64,000 nucleotides of DNA from Falsiroseomonas algicola (GTDB lineage: Bacteria > Pseudomonadota > Alphaproteobacteria > Acetobacterales > Acetobacteraceae): NCBI RefSeq assembly GCF_011040385.1, contig NZ_JAAIKB010000009.1:62001-126000 (forward strand), given 5' to 3'. Position numbers and translations under genes: made by a program. Below the pieces are notes generated by a model. That model did no database searches. It was not told the DNA's origin and saw nothing but the letters and a program-made list of their open reading frames with translations. Of this stretch, positions 55,258-62,831 are shown in pieces. Numbering within the stretch: position 1 is the stretch's first letter; every line of letters begins with the position of its first letter.

Positions 55258-55836
55258 TCACCCCCTGACCGAGACCAGCGGGAAATCCTCGATCGCGCGC
55301 GGCGTATCCTGCTGGCTGTCGATCTGCCGCGCGCCGCGCAGCTCCGTCTCCGCCAGGCGGAACAGCATCTCCGCCCGCGAGGCGGATTCCGTCAGCGGCA
55401 GGCAGAATTCCGCCGCCAGCCGTGCCACCAGCGCCTGCGCGAAGAAGGGCGGGAAGGCGCTTTCATCGGCGCGGAAGATGTAGGTCAGCACGACCTGCTC
55501 GGCATCGGCGTGCAGCCGGTCCTCATGGATGCGATAGGGCGTGCCCCGCCCGCGCCCGCCGCTGCCGGCGGACAGCGCCCGCAGGAAGCCCGGCGGCAGC
55601 TGGAAGGCATGCGCCATGTCCGCCTGCGGCACGGCGGCGAGGCGGGGGAGGGAGGCCTGGCCCGTGGCGAAGGACCAGGGATGGGCGGAGAGCAGCGCAT
55701 CGCGCACCGGCGCGTAGAGGTTCGCCGCCACCTCCGCCTCCGCCGTCCCCTCATCCAGTGAGGCGACGGGCTGCGCGCCAAGGCGCAGCAGGGCGCGCGA
55801 GCACAGCGCGAGCGCGGTGAGTGCCATGGTTGTCAT
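55258..55836 (-). CDS. tail tubular protein A-like (gp11 type)
   Basis: This 192-residue protein is close in length to T7 gp11 and forms the adaptor between portal and tail nozzle. Family-like segments are LCSRALLRLGAQPVASLDEG, NLYAPVRDALLSAHPWSFAT and ALVARLAAEFCLPLTES. It lies between the capsid and gp12-like genes as in T7. Confidence 0.86.
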   Translation of the reverse strand: MTTMALTALALCSRALLRLGAQPVASLDEGTAEAEVAANLYAPVRDALLSAHPWSFATGQASLPRLAAVPQADMAHAFQLPPGFLRALSAGSGGRGRGTPYRIHEDRLHADAEQVVLTYIFRADESAFPPFFAQALVARLAAEFCLPLTESASRAEMLFRLAETELRGARQIDSQQDTPRAIEDFPLVSVRG

Positions 55837-55914
55837 GTCCGTTCGCGGGAGGATGGGCGGCCCCCGTCATCGGAGGACCGCCCCTGGTGGTGGCGACAGG
55901 CTGACCCTTGCGCC

Positions 55915-56754
55915 TTACTCCGCCGCGCGCATGCGCACGACGCCCATGTCATCGACCAGCACGGCGCCCTGGCTCATCATGTTGGCGACGAAATGCGCGG
56001 CGCGGTCGCCGTGCCAGGTCACGTCCGTCTGCACTTCCGCCGCCGCGGCATGGCCGATGGCGGTGCGGTGGAAGAAGTAGCAGTAGCGCAGCGCGCCGGA
56101 CTTGGTCAGGCCGGAATGCGGCATCCACAGCGCGCCGAGCCAGCGCTTCGCCTGGCTGCCCTTCCAGGGCAGCGCCTCCTCGCCGACATACTGGGAGGAG
56201 GCGAACTCCTCGATGTCCAGCAGCTGGCTCCACTGCTTCCAGCCGACGACGGCGACGCGGCCGCCATCATCCGGCACTTCCGCCGCGCCCATCATCTCGA
56301 AGGCCAGCAGCACCTTGGCCTTGGTCAGCCCGTCCGTATCCGTGGTGCCGGGCGCGGTGCCGATCGCTTCCCGCGTGCCGGCATCCAGCGCCGCGATGAT
56401 CAGCTCATCCGTCTTGCGGCCCAGCGCATAGGCGCCGGCATTGGCGACGACCGTGCGCTCATCGATGTTGGTCTTCAGCTCATCGAGGCGATCGATCCAG
56501 TCGCCGGCATAGTAGTCCTGCAGCACGCATTCGACCTGCGCGTGCTCCAGGTTCATCACGGGCACGGCGCCGTTGCGCGTCTTCGCCGCGGCGGTGCCCT
56601 TGCCGACCTTCGGGAAGAAGGTGCTGGAGCCGGTGACGCCGGACTTGGACCGCACGAGCGGGCGCAGCTTGCTGCCATGGCGCTGATAGGCCTCCTTCAC
56701 CTCGGCCTCGAACTGGCGGGTGAAGACGGCGTCGATCTGGGTGCTGGTGGGCAT
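55915..56754 (-). CDS. major capsid protein
   Basis: This 279-residue protein has an N-terminal helix (TQIDAVFTRQFEAEVKEAYQ), a middle with VECVLQDYYAGDWIDRLDEL and RKTDELIIAALDAGT, and a C-terminal FVANMMSQGAVLVDDMGVVR, consistent with an HK97-fold podovirus coat protein. ATG 56754 follows an excellent GAAGGAGG site, as expected for the most abundant product. The 272 bases upstream hold two strong hairpins and no gene. Confidence 0.82.
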   Translation of the reverse strand: MPTSTQIDAVFTRQFEAEVKEAYQRHGSKLRPLVRSKSGVTGSSTFFPKVGKGTAAAKTRNGAVPVMNLEHAQVECVLQDYYAGDWIDRLDELKTNIDERTVVANAGAYALGRKTDELIIAALDAGTREAIGTAPGTTDTDGLTKAKVLLAFEMMGAAEVPDDGGRVAVVGWKQWSQLLDIEEFASSQYVGEEALPWKGSQAKRWLGALWMPHSGLTKSGALRYCYFFHRTAIGHAAAAEVQTDVTWHGDRAAHFVANMMSQGAVLVDDMGVVRMRAAE

Positions 56755-56890
56755 CGCGGCCCTCCTTCGTCTTGTGGGTGCGGGGAAGGGGCCGCGCCGC
56801 CGGTTGCCCCCTGGGGTGGTGCACCCCTGGGGCCGGCGCCACGGCATGGCTCCGCAGGCCCGCTCGCGCGGGTTGCTTGCGGGAAGGGGG

Positions 56891-56966
56891 GCGGGGCGGA
56901 TGGGGACCGTGTCGGCCCGCGCCATCCGCCCCGCGATCGCCGCGCCCGGGGATGGGGCGCGGCGAT
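56891..56966 (-). promoter_or_regulatory. two long hairpins between scaffold and capsid genes
   Basis: A perfect 13-bp stem (56891-56903 with 56922-56934) is followed immediately by a perfect 12-bp stem (56936-56947 with 56955-56966). They lie in the only wide gap of the structural operon, upstream of the capsid gene. No T tract follows. Such stems often stabilise or process mRNA so that capsid is made in excess over scaffold. The remainder of 56755-57026 holds nothing else recognisable. Confidence 0.6.
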
Positions 56967-57026
56967 GCCGGCCGGCGCCACGCGCTGCGAGGGGCAGCGG
57001 GCGCCTGGCCGGATCTCAGCCGTCGG

Positions 57027-57776
57027 CTATTCGCCGACGAGCCGCTTGAACCCGTCCGTGACACGCTTCACGAAATCGGGCTCCCGCGTCCGCCAGTAGC
57101 GGGGGTCGCGCATCATCCGGCGCAGCTCGCCCTCATCCGGCCCGGCTTCCGCCTGCGCGTCGCGCGCCAGCGGCGGTTCCTTGCCCTCCATCATCCGCTG
57201 CAGGGCGATGACGCCTTCGGCGGTGCTGGACAGCGCGGTGAAGACCGCTTCCGGCAGGTTGGCGCGGCCCCAGCTGGACAGCTGCGCCGCGATCCGGCGG
57301 AAGCGTTCCTCGCCGCCGAAATGCGCCTGCAGCTTCTCCACCTGGCGCGCCGCCTCGAAATCCGCGGCGGCCTCGGCGATCAGCGGCATCAGCCGTTCCG
57401 CGGCGAGGTCATAGACCAGCTGCACCTGGCGCGGCGTGAAGCCCGCCTCGTGCAGCCTGGCATTCACCGCCGCGTCGGGCGTCACCACCTCATTGGGCGG
57501 CGTGATCTCATAGCCATCCGGGCTGTCGGGAATGCCGAGCAGCCGGCGCCAGCGCTGGCGCTCCTCCTCCGGCGCGTCATCCGTGGGCGGCGCCTGGCGC
57601 TGGGACATGCGGCGTTCCAGTTCCAGGTAGGATTTCAGCAGCGCATCGACGCGCAGCGCGCCGGCGGCCTCGTCCCAGAACTTCTCCGGGATCTCGGCCG
57701 GGCGGGGGGTGCGGCCCTGCGGCGCTTCCGGCTTCAGGGCGGTCTCGAGAAGATCCTCGGGCATGCCGGGGCTCAC
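57027..57776 (-). CDS. capsid assembly scaffold protein
   Basis: This 249-residue acidic, helical protein opens with PRPAEIPEKFWDEAAGALRV and DALLKSYLELERRM, a common start for phage scaffold proteins (the frame-deforming FWD...G..R.d.LlKsY.eLE pattern). It ends with DPRYWRTREPDFVKRVTDGF. Gene order portal-scaffold-capsid matches T7. It would guide capsid assembly and then be expelled. The start overlaps the portal stop by four bases. Confidence 0.85.
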   Translation of the reverse strand: MSPGMPEDLLETALKPEAPQGRTPRPAEIPEKFWDEAAGALRVDALLKSYLELERRMSQRQAPPTDDAPEEERQRWRRLLGIPDSPDGYEITPPNEVVTPDAAVNARLHEAGFTPRQVQLVYDLAAERLMPLIAEAAADFEAARQVEKLQAHFGGEERFRRIAAQLSSWGRANLPEAVFTALSSTAEGVIALQRMMEGKEPPLARDAQAEAGPDEGELRRMMRDPRYWRTREPDFVKRVTDGFKRLVGE

Positions 57777-59221
57777 TCCTGGGTCTGGGGTTGGGCGGGG
57801 GTCGCATCGGCGGGCCGCAGGATTTCGGGCGGCGCGCCCAGCGTTCGGGCCAGCCAGCGCGCGGCCGCCGGCGCATCCAGCGTGGCGCGCGCCTCCGGAC
57901 CCAGCGTCGCCGCCGCCTGCAGGAACAGCAGCGTGTCCGCCGCATCCGCGCGGGCCTGCACGCGTGCCAGCGGCGAGGCATAGGTCAGCCGCGCCTCCCG
58001 CCCATCGGGCAGCAGGGCGGGAATCTCGCCACGGCGGCGCAGCACCGCGAGGCAGCGCGCGACGAGCGGCGTCAGCAGCTCCGCCTGCAGCCGGCCATAG
58101 GTGGCGCCGAGCAGCCGCGCGGATTGCGCGCTGCGCTCCAGCACCTCCGTCGCCGTCATGCCGGCCTTCTCGGATTGCGCGATGCGGTCGGCCAGCAGCG
58201 CGCCCCGGATGCGGGTGCGCAGGTCGGTCAGCACGAGCTGGGAGACGTCGAAATTCCCCGGCGCGGCGAGCGGCGTGAGGCCGGAGGAACCCGGCGCCTT
58301 CGGGATGATGGCGCCCGGCACCAGGCGGACCGTGGCGGGGTTCAGCACGCCGTCATCCTCCGCCTGCCAGATGCCCGTGGCCGCGATGGAGGCGTTCTTC
58401 AACACCAGCTCCACCACCTTGTTGGCGGTGCGGATGTCCGGCAACGCCTTGGCGACGGGGCCGCGGCCATAGGTCTCGCCCGGCACCTTCAGCCAGCGGA
58501 AGGCGATGAAGGGGCTCTCCGCGAAACGGCCCTCGGCCAGCAGCCGGGGCGTCCCATCCTCCTCCTCCACCACCACGGCCAGGCGGTGGCCATGGCGCGG
58601 ATCGGGCCAGGCGGCTTCCACCACGCGCAGCTTCGGCGGGGTCTCGTCCTCGCCCCGGCGGCGCTCCTCGATCATCGCCGCGGGCCAGCGCGCCTTGATC
58701 TCCGCCGCCGTCAGCCGCATCGAGCGGAACACGGTGTCGAGCCGGCCGGAAACGCCTTCCTCCAGCACCGCATCGCGCATCGGCACGGCGGAGAAGCGCA
58801 GCGCGGAAGCCTCCCCCACCGGCGCCTCCTCCACCAGCAGCAGGCCGGTGCCGGTGACGACCAGGTCGAGGAAGGCCTGGTGCACCTCCAGCCCGAAATT
58901 GGACCGGTCGAGATGCCCCTGCAGCGTCTCCGCCGCCTCCTCCAGCGCCTTCGCCACATCCTGGGCTGCCGCGCTGTCCGCCACCTTGCGGGCCGGCGCC
59001 AGGCCGAACCAGCGGGACCAGGGCGGCACGAGTTCGGCGAGCAGGGACGCCGCGAGCTGTTCCGCCGCATCGGCGGCGGTCGCATCGAACAGCGGCGCCG
59101 CATTCGGCGCGGGCAGGGCGACGTCGTAGCAATCCTGCCACTGGCCCTCCAGCGGGCGGCGGCGGGCGCTGGCACGGGCGTGCTGGGCCAGGATCTCGTC
59201 CGGGGTCATCATCGCCCTCAT
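57773..59221 (-). CDS. portal (head-tail connector) protein
   Basis: This 482-residue T7 gp8-like connector includes LAASLLAELVPPWSRWFGLA, HQAFLDLVVTGTGLLLVEEA, GRGPVAKALPDIRTANKVVE and KAGMTATEVLERSAQSARLL, all typical of podovirus portals. It would form the dodecameric ring through which DNA is packaged. It overlaps the preceding small gene by four bases and the scaffold gene by four. Confidence 0.9.
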   Translation of the reverse strand: MRAMMTPDEILAQHARASARRRPLEGQWQDCYDVALPAPNAAPLFDATAADAAEQLAASLLAELVPPWSRWFGLAPARKVADSAAAQDVAKALEEAAETLQGHLDRSNFGLEVHQAFLDLVVTGTGLLLVEEAPVGEASALRFSAVPMRDAVLEEGVSGRLDTVFRSMRLTAAEIKARWPAAMIEERRRGEDETPPKLRVVEAAWPDPRHGHRLAVVVEEEDGTPRLLAEGRFAESPFIAFRWLKVPGETYGRGPVAKALPDIRTANKVVELVLKNASIAATGIWQAEDDGVLNPATVRLVPGAIIPKAPGSSGLTPLAAPGNFDVSQLVLTDLRTRIRGALLADRIAQSEKAGMTATEVLERSAQSARLLGATYGRLQAELLTPLVARCLAVLRRRGEIPALLPDGREARLTYASPLARVQARADAADTLLFLQAAATLGPEARATLDAPAAARWLARTLGAPPEILRPADATPAQPQTQE

Positions 59222-59466
59222 TCCCCAAGCAGGTTCTTGCGCTGGGCGAAGCCCGGCACGGGATCCAGCACGCCGCGCGCGGAGGTCGCGATGGTGCCGG
59301 CCAGGCCGCGCCGCGCGCGGTCCAGCGCCTTCCGGCGGGCGGTTTCCGCCGCGGCATCCGCGCTGGCCTGCGCCGCCGCGGCGGCATCGGCCTGCGCCTG
59401 CACCGTGGCGGCGGTGGAATCGGCGGCAGGCGCCGCCGGCTTCGGCGCCCTGATCAGGCCACCCAT
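59218..59466 (-). CDS. small podovirus head-region protein
   Basis: This 82-residue protein has an MGGLIRAPK start, an Ala/Gln-rich helix and a conserved-looking end (RRGLAGTIATSARGVLDPVP, then GFAQRKNLLGE). Similar short proteins sit beside portal genes in many podoviruses, with no known role. The ATG at 59466 follows GAAGGAAG. It is the first gene after the minus-strand terminator, so it heads the late group. Confidence 0.72.
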   Translation of the reverse strand: MGGLIRAPKPAAPAADSTAATVQAQADAAAAAQASADAAAETARRKALDRARRGLAGTIATSARGVLDPVPGFAQRKNLLGE

Positions 59467-59509
59467 GCGCGCTTCCTTCGGCTTGATCGGTGAACGGGCC
59501 GGCCCGCCG

Positions 59510-59547
59510 CCAAAAGAAAGGGCCCGTCCGGCGAACCGGACGGGCCC
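59510..59547 (-). terminator. terminator at the head of the late phage genes
   Basis: Read on the minus strand, a perfect 12-bp stem (59547-59536 with 59531-59520) closed by a TTCG loop is followed by TTTCTTTTGG. It lies 80 bases past the stop of the two upstream genes and 54 bases before the first head gene. No convincing promoter is seen between it and that gene, so late expression may need read-through or antitermination. Confidence 0.78.
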
Positions 59548-59627
59548 GAGGCAGGGACCGGAGGGAGGTGCCATCGGGCGCAACTCGCCCCGTGGCCTGG
59601 CCTGTGTAGCGGCCTGTCAGCGCCGCG

Positions 59628-60092
59628 TCAAGAATTAATTCCTATTTCGCCGAAGATTCTCGAGGCGGTCGCGCCTTCCACCCGGCCACCCAGCGCGCGG
59701 AACAGCCCGAAGGGCGTGACGGCGAAGGGCGCGCCGGGCCCGAGCAGCGCGCGGCAGAGCGAGACGCAGGTGAACGGCATCAGGCTCGGCCCGAGGCTGG
59801 CCGCCGGCTCCCCCGGCAGGAAAGGGCCGAGCACGCGCAGCCCCGCGCGGCGATAGAAGCCCGGCAGGTCGAAGCCCGCCGCCACCGGGAGGCGCGCCAC
59901 CATCAGCCGGCCCGACAGCGGTTCCAGCACCGTCCAGCCGGCCTCGTCCGACAGCGCGGCGAAGCAGTGGCGGAAGCCGGGCCGCAACAGCCGCAGCCAG
60001 GGCTGGTCCGCCACGCCGCCGAAGGCGATCCAGACGCCCTGGCTGGGCCCGTCCGCGGCCAGCAGGCGTCGATGCGCGAGCCGCGCTCTCAT
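59628..60092 (-). CDS. phage-associated protein, possible permuted papain fold
   Basis: This 154-residue protein is of unknown family. It contains His42 (FRHCFAAL), Glu57 (VLEPL) and Cys109 (PFTCVSLCRALLG), an order (His, acid, Cys) like circularly permuted NlpC/papain-type hydrolases, plus TPFGLFRAL. That assignment is tentative. Its ATG overlaps the previous stop by four bases. It ends just before the terminator, so it belongs to the early two-gene unit. Confidence 0.6.
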   Translation of the reverse strand: MRARLAHRRLLAADGPSQGVWIAFGGVADQPWLRLLRPGFRHCFAALSDEAGWTVLEPLSGRLMVARLPVAAGFDLPGFYRRAGLRVLGPFLPGEPAASLGPSLMPFTCVSLCRALLGPGAPFAVTPFGLFRALGGRVEGATASRIFGEIGINS

Positions 60093-60541
60093 CGACGCGG
60101 CCCCGGGAAGGGCAGGATCTCCGCCCCGCCACGCTTCGGCGTCTCCACCGGCAGCGTCATCCCGCGCGCCGGCCCGGCGACGATCCCCTTCTGCCGCAGC
60201 GGATAGTCCAGCCGGTCCATCGCCTCCCGCCACAGGCGCAGGTCACCGGCTTCCTGCGGGATGCGCGGGCTCGGCTGTTCGCCGCGCTCGCCCCAGATGC
60301 GCAGGATGCGCGCATGGGCCAGGTCGATCCGCCGCTGGCGGTACAGCCGGTCCAGCACCTTCACCACGTCATCGGGCTCGCAGGGCCGCACGACGGACCC
60401 ACGCGCCGCGCCCAGCCGCGCGCCGTCGCGCCGGGCGGTCAGCGCCGCCATGGTCCAGAACCAGGCATCCTCGGCACAGCTGAAGGGTTCCGCGCGGCTC
60501 ATGCTGGCCAGGACAGGGGCGCGGCTGGTGACGAAAGCCAT
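60089..60541 (-). CDS. conserved helical protein, first gene of the cassette
   Basis: This 150-residue protein is of unknown function. Most of it is helical, with CAEDAWFWTMAALTARRDGA, RPCEPDDVVKVLDRLYRQRR and DLRLWREAMDRLDYPLRQKG. The style is that of conserved alphaproteobacterial phage or host proteins, but no family is recognised. ATG 60541 follows AGGAAGG; an inner ATG at 60502 is possible. It faces the repressor gene across a candidate operator region and is probably directly controlled by it. Confidence 0.65.
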   Translation of the reverse strand: MAFVTSRAPVLASMSRAEPFSCAEDAWFWTMAALTARRDGARLGAARGSVVRPCEPDDVVKVLDRLYRQRRIDLAHARILRIWGERGEQPSPRIPQEAGDLRLWREAMDRLDYPLRQKGIVAGPARGMTLPVETPKRGGAEILPFPGPRR

Positions 60542-60569
60542 CTCAAGGGGTCCTTCCTCGTCCGTTCCC

Positions 60570-60635
60570 GAACAAAACAGGAACAAGCCCCTTCTAGACC
60601 GTTCCACTCAGGGTTGCAAGGATGTTGTTCCTATT
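60570..60635. promoter_or_regulatory. candidate operators and promoter facing the cassette
   Basis: GAACAA occurs at 60570-60575 and 60581-60586, 11 bases apart. The second lies in AACAGGAACAA (60576-60586), which is inverted with one mismatch as TTGTTCCTATT at 60625-60635. A minus-strand promoter TTGCAA-N17-TAGAAG (60619 down to 60591) lies between these arms, so a bound repressor could block it. The region is AT-richer than its surroundings. Confidence 0.5.
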
Positions 60636-60675
60636 GATTCGCGACTCGAAACCTAGGATGTGATGCCCAGCGCGA

Positions 60676-60691
60676 ACCCCCATATGGGGGT
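60676..60691 (+). promoter_or_regulatory. 16-bp perfect palindrome in the repressor leader
   Basis: A five-C/five-G palindrome centred on ATAT lies 28 bases before the S24 repressor start. It could be an autoregulatory operator or a leader hairpin. Confidence 0.4.
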
Positions 60692-60718
60692 CTCGATTCG
60701 CATGAGGGGCCGGCTGCG

Positions 60719-61363
60719 ATGCGGCACGAGGATATCTGGCGGGCGATCGACGCGCTCGCCGCCGAACACGGGCTGTCGGCCTCCGGCCTGGCGCGCCGGG
60801 CGGGGCTGGACGCCACCGCCTTCAACCCGTCCAAGCGCACCGGCGCGGATGGGCGGGCGCGCTGGCCCTCCACCGAAAGCGTCGCCAAGGTTCTGCACGC
60901 CACCGGCACGGGGATGGAGGCCTTCGCCTCCCTGGTCACCGGCGCCCCCGTCCTGCCGCGCAACCGCGCCATCTCCGCACGCCGCATCCCGCTGATCGGC
61001 CTCGCCCAGGCGGGTGGGGAGGGTTATTTCGACGATGGCGGCTACCCCGTCGGCGGCGGCTGGGACGAGATCTCGGTGCCCGACGTGCCTGACCCCAACG
61101 CCTATGCGCTGGAGATCAGCGGGGAGAGCATGGAGCCGGTGTTCCGCGACGGCGACGTCGTCATCGTCTCCCCCGGCGCGCCGGTGCGGCGCGGGGACCG
61201 CGTGGTGGTGCGGACCCGGGCGGGGGAGGTGATGGCCAAGCAGCTGCTGCGCCAATCCGCCCGGCGCGTGGAACTCGCCAGCCTCAACCCGGCGCATCCC
61301 AACTACAGCTTCGACCTCGCGGAACTGGCCTGGATGCACCGCATCGTCTGGGCCAGCCAATAG
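60719..61363 (+). CDS. S24 (CI/LexA-like) helix-turn-helix repressor
   Basis: This 214-residue regulator has an N-terminal HTH (about 5-72: DALAAEHGLSASGLARRAGL) and a C-terminal S24 self-cleaving domain with Ser137 (GESMEP) and Lys174 (MAKQL). A candidate Ala98-Gly99 cleavage site lies in LAQAGGEG. Proteins of this type repress phage genes until RecA-stimulated cleavage. It is divergent from the particle cassette across 177 bases with repeated motifs, so it is the likely master switch. Related regulators are also chromosomal in alphaproteobacteria, so a host role is possible. Confidence 0.85.
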   Translation: MRHEDIWRAIDALAAEHGLSASGLARRAGLDATAFNPSKRTGADGRARWPSTESVAKVLHATGTGMEAFASLVTGAPVLPRNRAISARRIPLIGLAQAGGEGYFDDGGYPVGGGWDEISVPDVPDPNAYALEISGESMEPVFRDGDVVIVSPGAPVRRGDRVVVRTRAGEVMAKQLLRQSARRVELASLNPAHPNYSFDLAELAWMHRIVWASQ

Positions 61364-61366
61364 GCG

Positions 61367-61765
61367 TCACGCCGCCGCCGCGTCGAAGCCGCGCCGCGCG
61401 CCGCGGATGGCGGCGTGGTTCGCATCCGCCCAGCGGATCATCGGCAGCAGCGTGAGGACCAGCGACCGGCCCAGCCCGGTCAGCCCGTATTCGACGCTGG
61501 GCGGCACGGTCGGGTGGACGGTGCGCGTGATCAGCCCGTCCCGCTGCAGGTCCCGGAGCGTCAGCGTCAGCATGCGCTGGGAGATGTCGCTGACCGCGCG
61601 GCGCAATTCGCCGAAGCGGTGCGGCCGCTCGTCCAGCGCCAGCAGGATCAGCACCGACCATTTGCCCGACAGCCCCGCGAGCACGTCGCGGATCGGGCAA
61701 TCCTCGATCGTCATGCCGCTGGCCTTCACCTCGGCCAGCGTCTTGCGGGGCGGCGCTTCATCCAA
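61367..61765 (-). CDS. HxlR-family regulator (QorR/YtfH-like)
   Basis: This 132-residue winged-helix regulator has the family's conserved cysteine at Cys23 (DCPIRDVL), followed by [40 protein letters not shown] and VEYGLTGLG. It is divergent from a QorB-like oxidoreductase, the same pairing as E. coli ytfH/ytfG, where quinone or redox stress is sensed through cysteine. Local regulation of that gene is likely. Confidence 0.9.
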   Translation of the reverse strand: MDEAPPRKTLAEVKASGMTIEDCPIRDVLAGLSGKWSVLILLALDERPHRFGELRRAVSDISQRMLTLTLRDLQRDGLITRTVHPTVPPSVEYGLTGLGRSLVLTLLPMIRWADANHAAIRGARRGFDAAAA

Positions 61766-61913
61766 GGGGCGGTATCCTTCCTGTCACCAGGCACCAGAAC
61801 GGTGCCTTCTTTACGCGGCCGGCGGCCTGATCCAAGTCCAGCAGGCTCATTTCTAGCCCTGCTTCCCTTTCGGAACCAGGGCTCGAAATCGCCTGCATCA
61901 AGGACCCCGGACC

Positions 61914-62801
61914 ATGCCCGAAACCCTCCTCGTCACCGGCGCCTCCGGCCAGCTCGGCCGCCTCGCCCTCGACCATCTCGCCACCCTGCACCGCGGCCCG
62001 ATCGTGGCCGGCACGCGGGACCCCGCGAAGCTCGCGGACCTCGCCGCGCGGGGGATCGAGGCGCGGCGCCTCGACTTCGACGATGCGGCCTCCCTGGCCG
62101 AGGGATTCCGCGGCATCGACCGCGCGCTGATCGTCTCCACCGATGCGCTGGACCGCCCGGGCCGCCGCCTGGCGCAGCACCGCGCGGCGGTGGAGGCGGC
62201 GGCCAGGGCCGGCGTGCGGCACCTCCTCTACACCTCCATGCCGAACCCGGAGCCCGGCTCCCCGGTCGTCTTCGCGGCCGACCATCACGGGACGGAGGAG
62301 GCGATCCGCGCCACCGGCCTGCCCCACACGATCCTTCGCGTCAGCTGGTACCAGGAGAACCTGCTGGCCTCGCTGCCCGGCATCCTGGCCTCCGGCGTCT
62401 GGGCCAGCGCGGCGGGCGAGGGCCGCGTCGCCTATGTGGCGCGCCAGGATGCGGCCCGCGCGGCGGCGGCGGCGCTGGCGGCGGGGGGAGAGGGGCGGCA
62501 GACGCTGGACGTGACCGGACCGGCGGGATGGTCGGTGGCGGAACTCGCCGCGCTGGTCACGCGGATCTTCGGCCGGCCCGTCCAAGTCGCGGCGGTGGAG
62601 GATGCAGCCCTGGCGACGGGCCTCGCGAGCCATGGCGTGCCGCCCTTCCTGGTCCCGGTCCTCGTCTCCTTCGACCGCAACACGCGTGAGGGAAGGATGC
62701 CCGCGCCGACCGGGGTGGTGGCGCGCCTGACCGGCGCCGCGCCGCGGACGCTGGAGGCATTTCTCGAGAGCCGGAAGGGCGCCTTAGCGGCGGCAGCCTG
62801 A
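61914..62801 (+). CDS. NAD(P)H-binding quinone oxidoreductase, QorB-like
   Basis: This 295-residue atypical SDR/NmrA-type protein has nucleotide motif TGASGQLG at 8-15, the substrate-pocket region HLLYTSMPNPEPGSPVVFAA and LRVSWYQENLLASLPG. It probably reduces quinones with NADPH. A divergent HxlR regulator faces it across 148 bases. It ends at a G-run hairpin. Confidence 0.88.
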   Translation: MPETLLVTGASGQLGRLALDHLATLHRGPIVAGTRDPAKLADLAARGIEARRLDFDDAASLAEGFRGIDRALIVSTDALDRPGRRLAQHRAAVEAAARAGVRHLLYTSMPNPEPGSPVVFAADHHGTEEAIRATGLPHTILRVSWYQENLLASLPGILASGVWASAAGEGRVAYVARQDAARAAAAALAAGGEGRQTLDVTGPAGWSVAELAALVTRIFGRPVQVAAVEDAALATGLASHGVPPFLVPVLVSFDRNTREGRMPAPTGVVARLTGAAPRTLEAFLESRKGALAAAA

Positions 62802-62807
62802 GGGGGC

Positions 62808-62830
62808 GCGGGGGGAGCAGTTCCCCCCGC
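62808..62830. terminator. G-run hairpin between convergent genes
   Basis: A perfect 9-bp stem (62808-62816 with 62822-62830) with a five-base loop lies between the QorB-like gene and the MprF-like gene, ending two bases before the latter's stop. It belongs to the same class as the hairpins near 23720 and 42149. Confidence 0.55.
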
Positions 62831-62831
62831 C

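Larger units (their letters stand above)
47701..60541 (-). mobile_element. compact podovirus-type (T7-like) particle cassette
   Basis: About 12.8 kb encodes, in transcription order, two small proteins, a small head protein, portal, scaffold, capsid, tail tubular A and B, a gp14-like protein, tail fibre, small and large terminase, a one-TM protein and a SleB endolysin. Order and content follow T7-type late genes. All frames are intact, and base composition matches the host. Integrase, replication proteins, phage RNA polymerase and gp15/gp16-size ejection proteins are absent, and no tRNA or obvious att duplication flanks it. A prophage remnant or a domesticated particle element are both possible. 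Confidence 0.85.

Noticed and set aside
60564-60640. alphaproteobacterial LexA box (GTTC-N7-GTTC)
   Set aside because: GTTC half-sites occur, but none at the required seven-base spacing; the GAACAA/TTGTTC repeats fit a dedicated repressor better.
60653-61360. minus-strand frame opposite the S24 repressor
   Set aside because: The plus-strand protein has a clear HTH and Ser-Lys dyad; the antisense frame has none.
47672-61366. att sites or tRNA flanking the phage cassette
   Set aside because: No tRNA gene and no obvious direct repeat were seen at the DUF952 or repressor ends by eye; a computed repeat search would be decisive.
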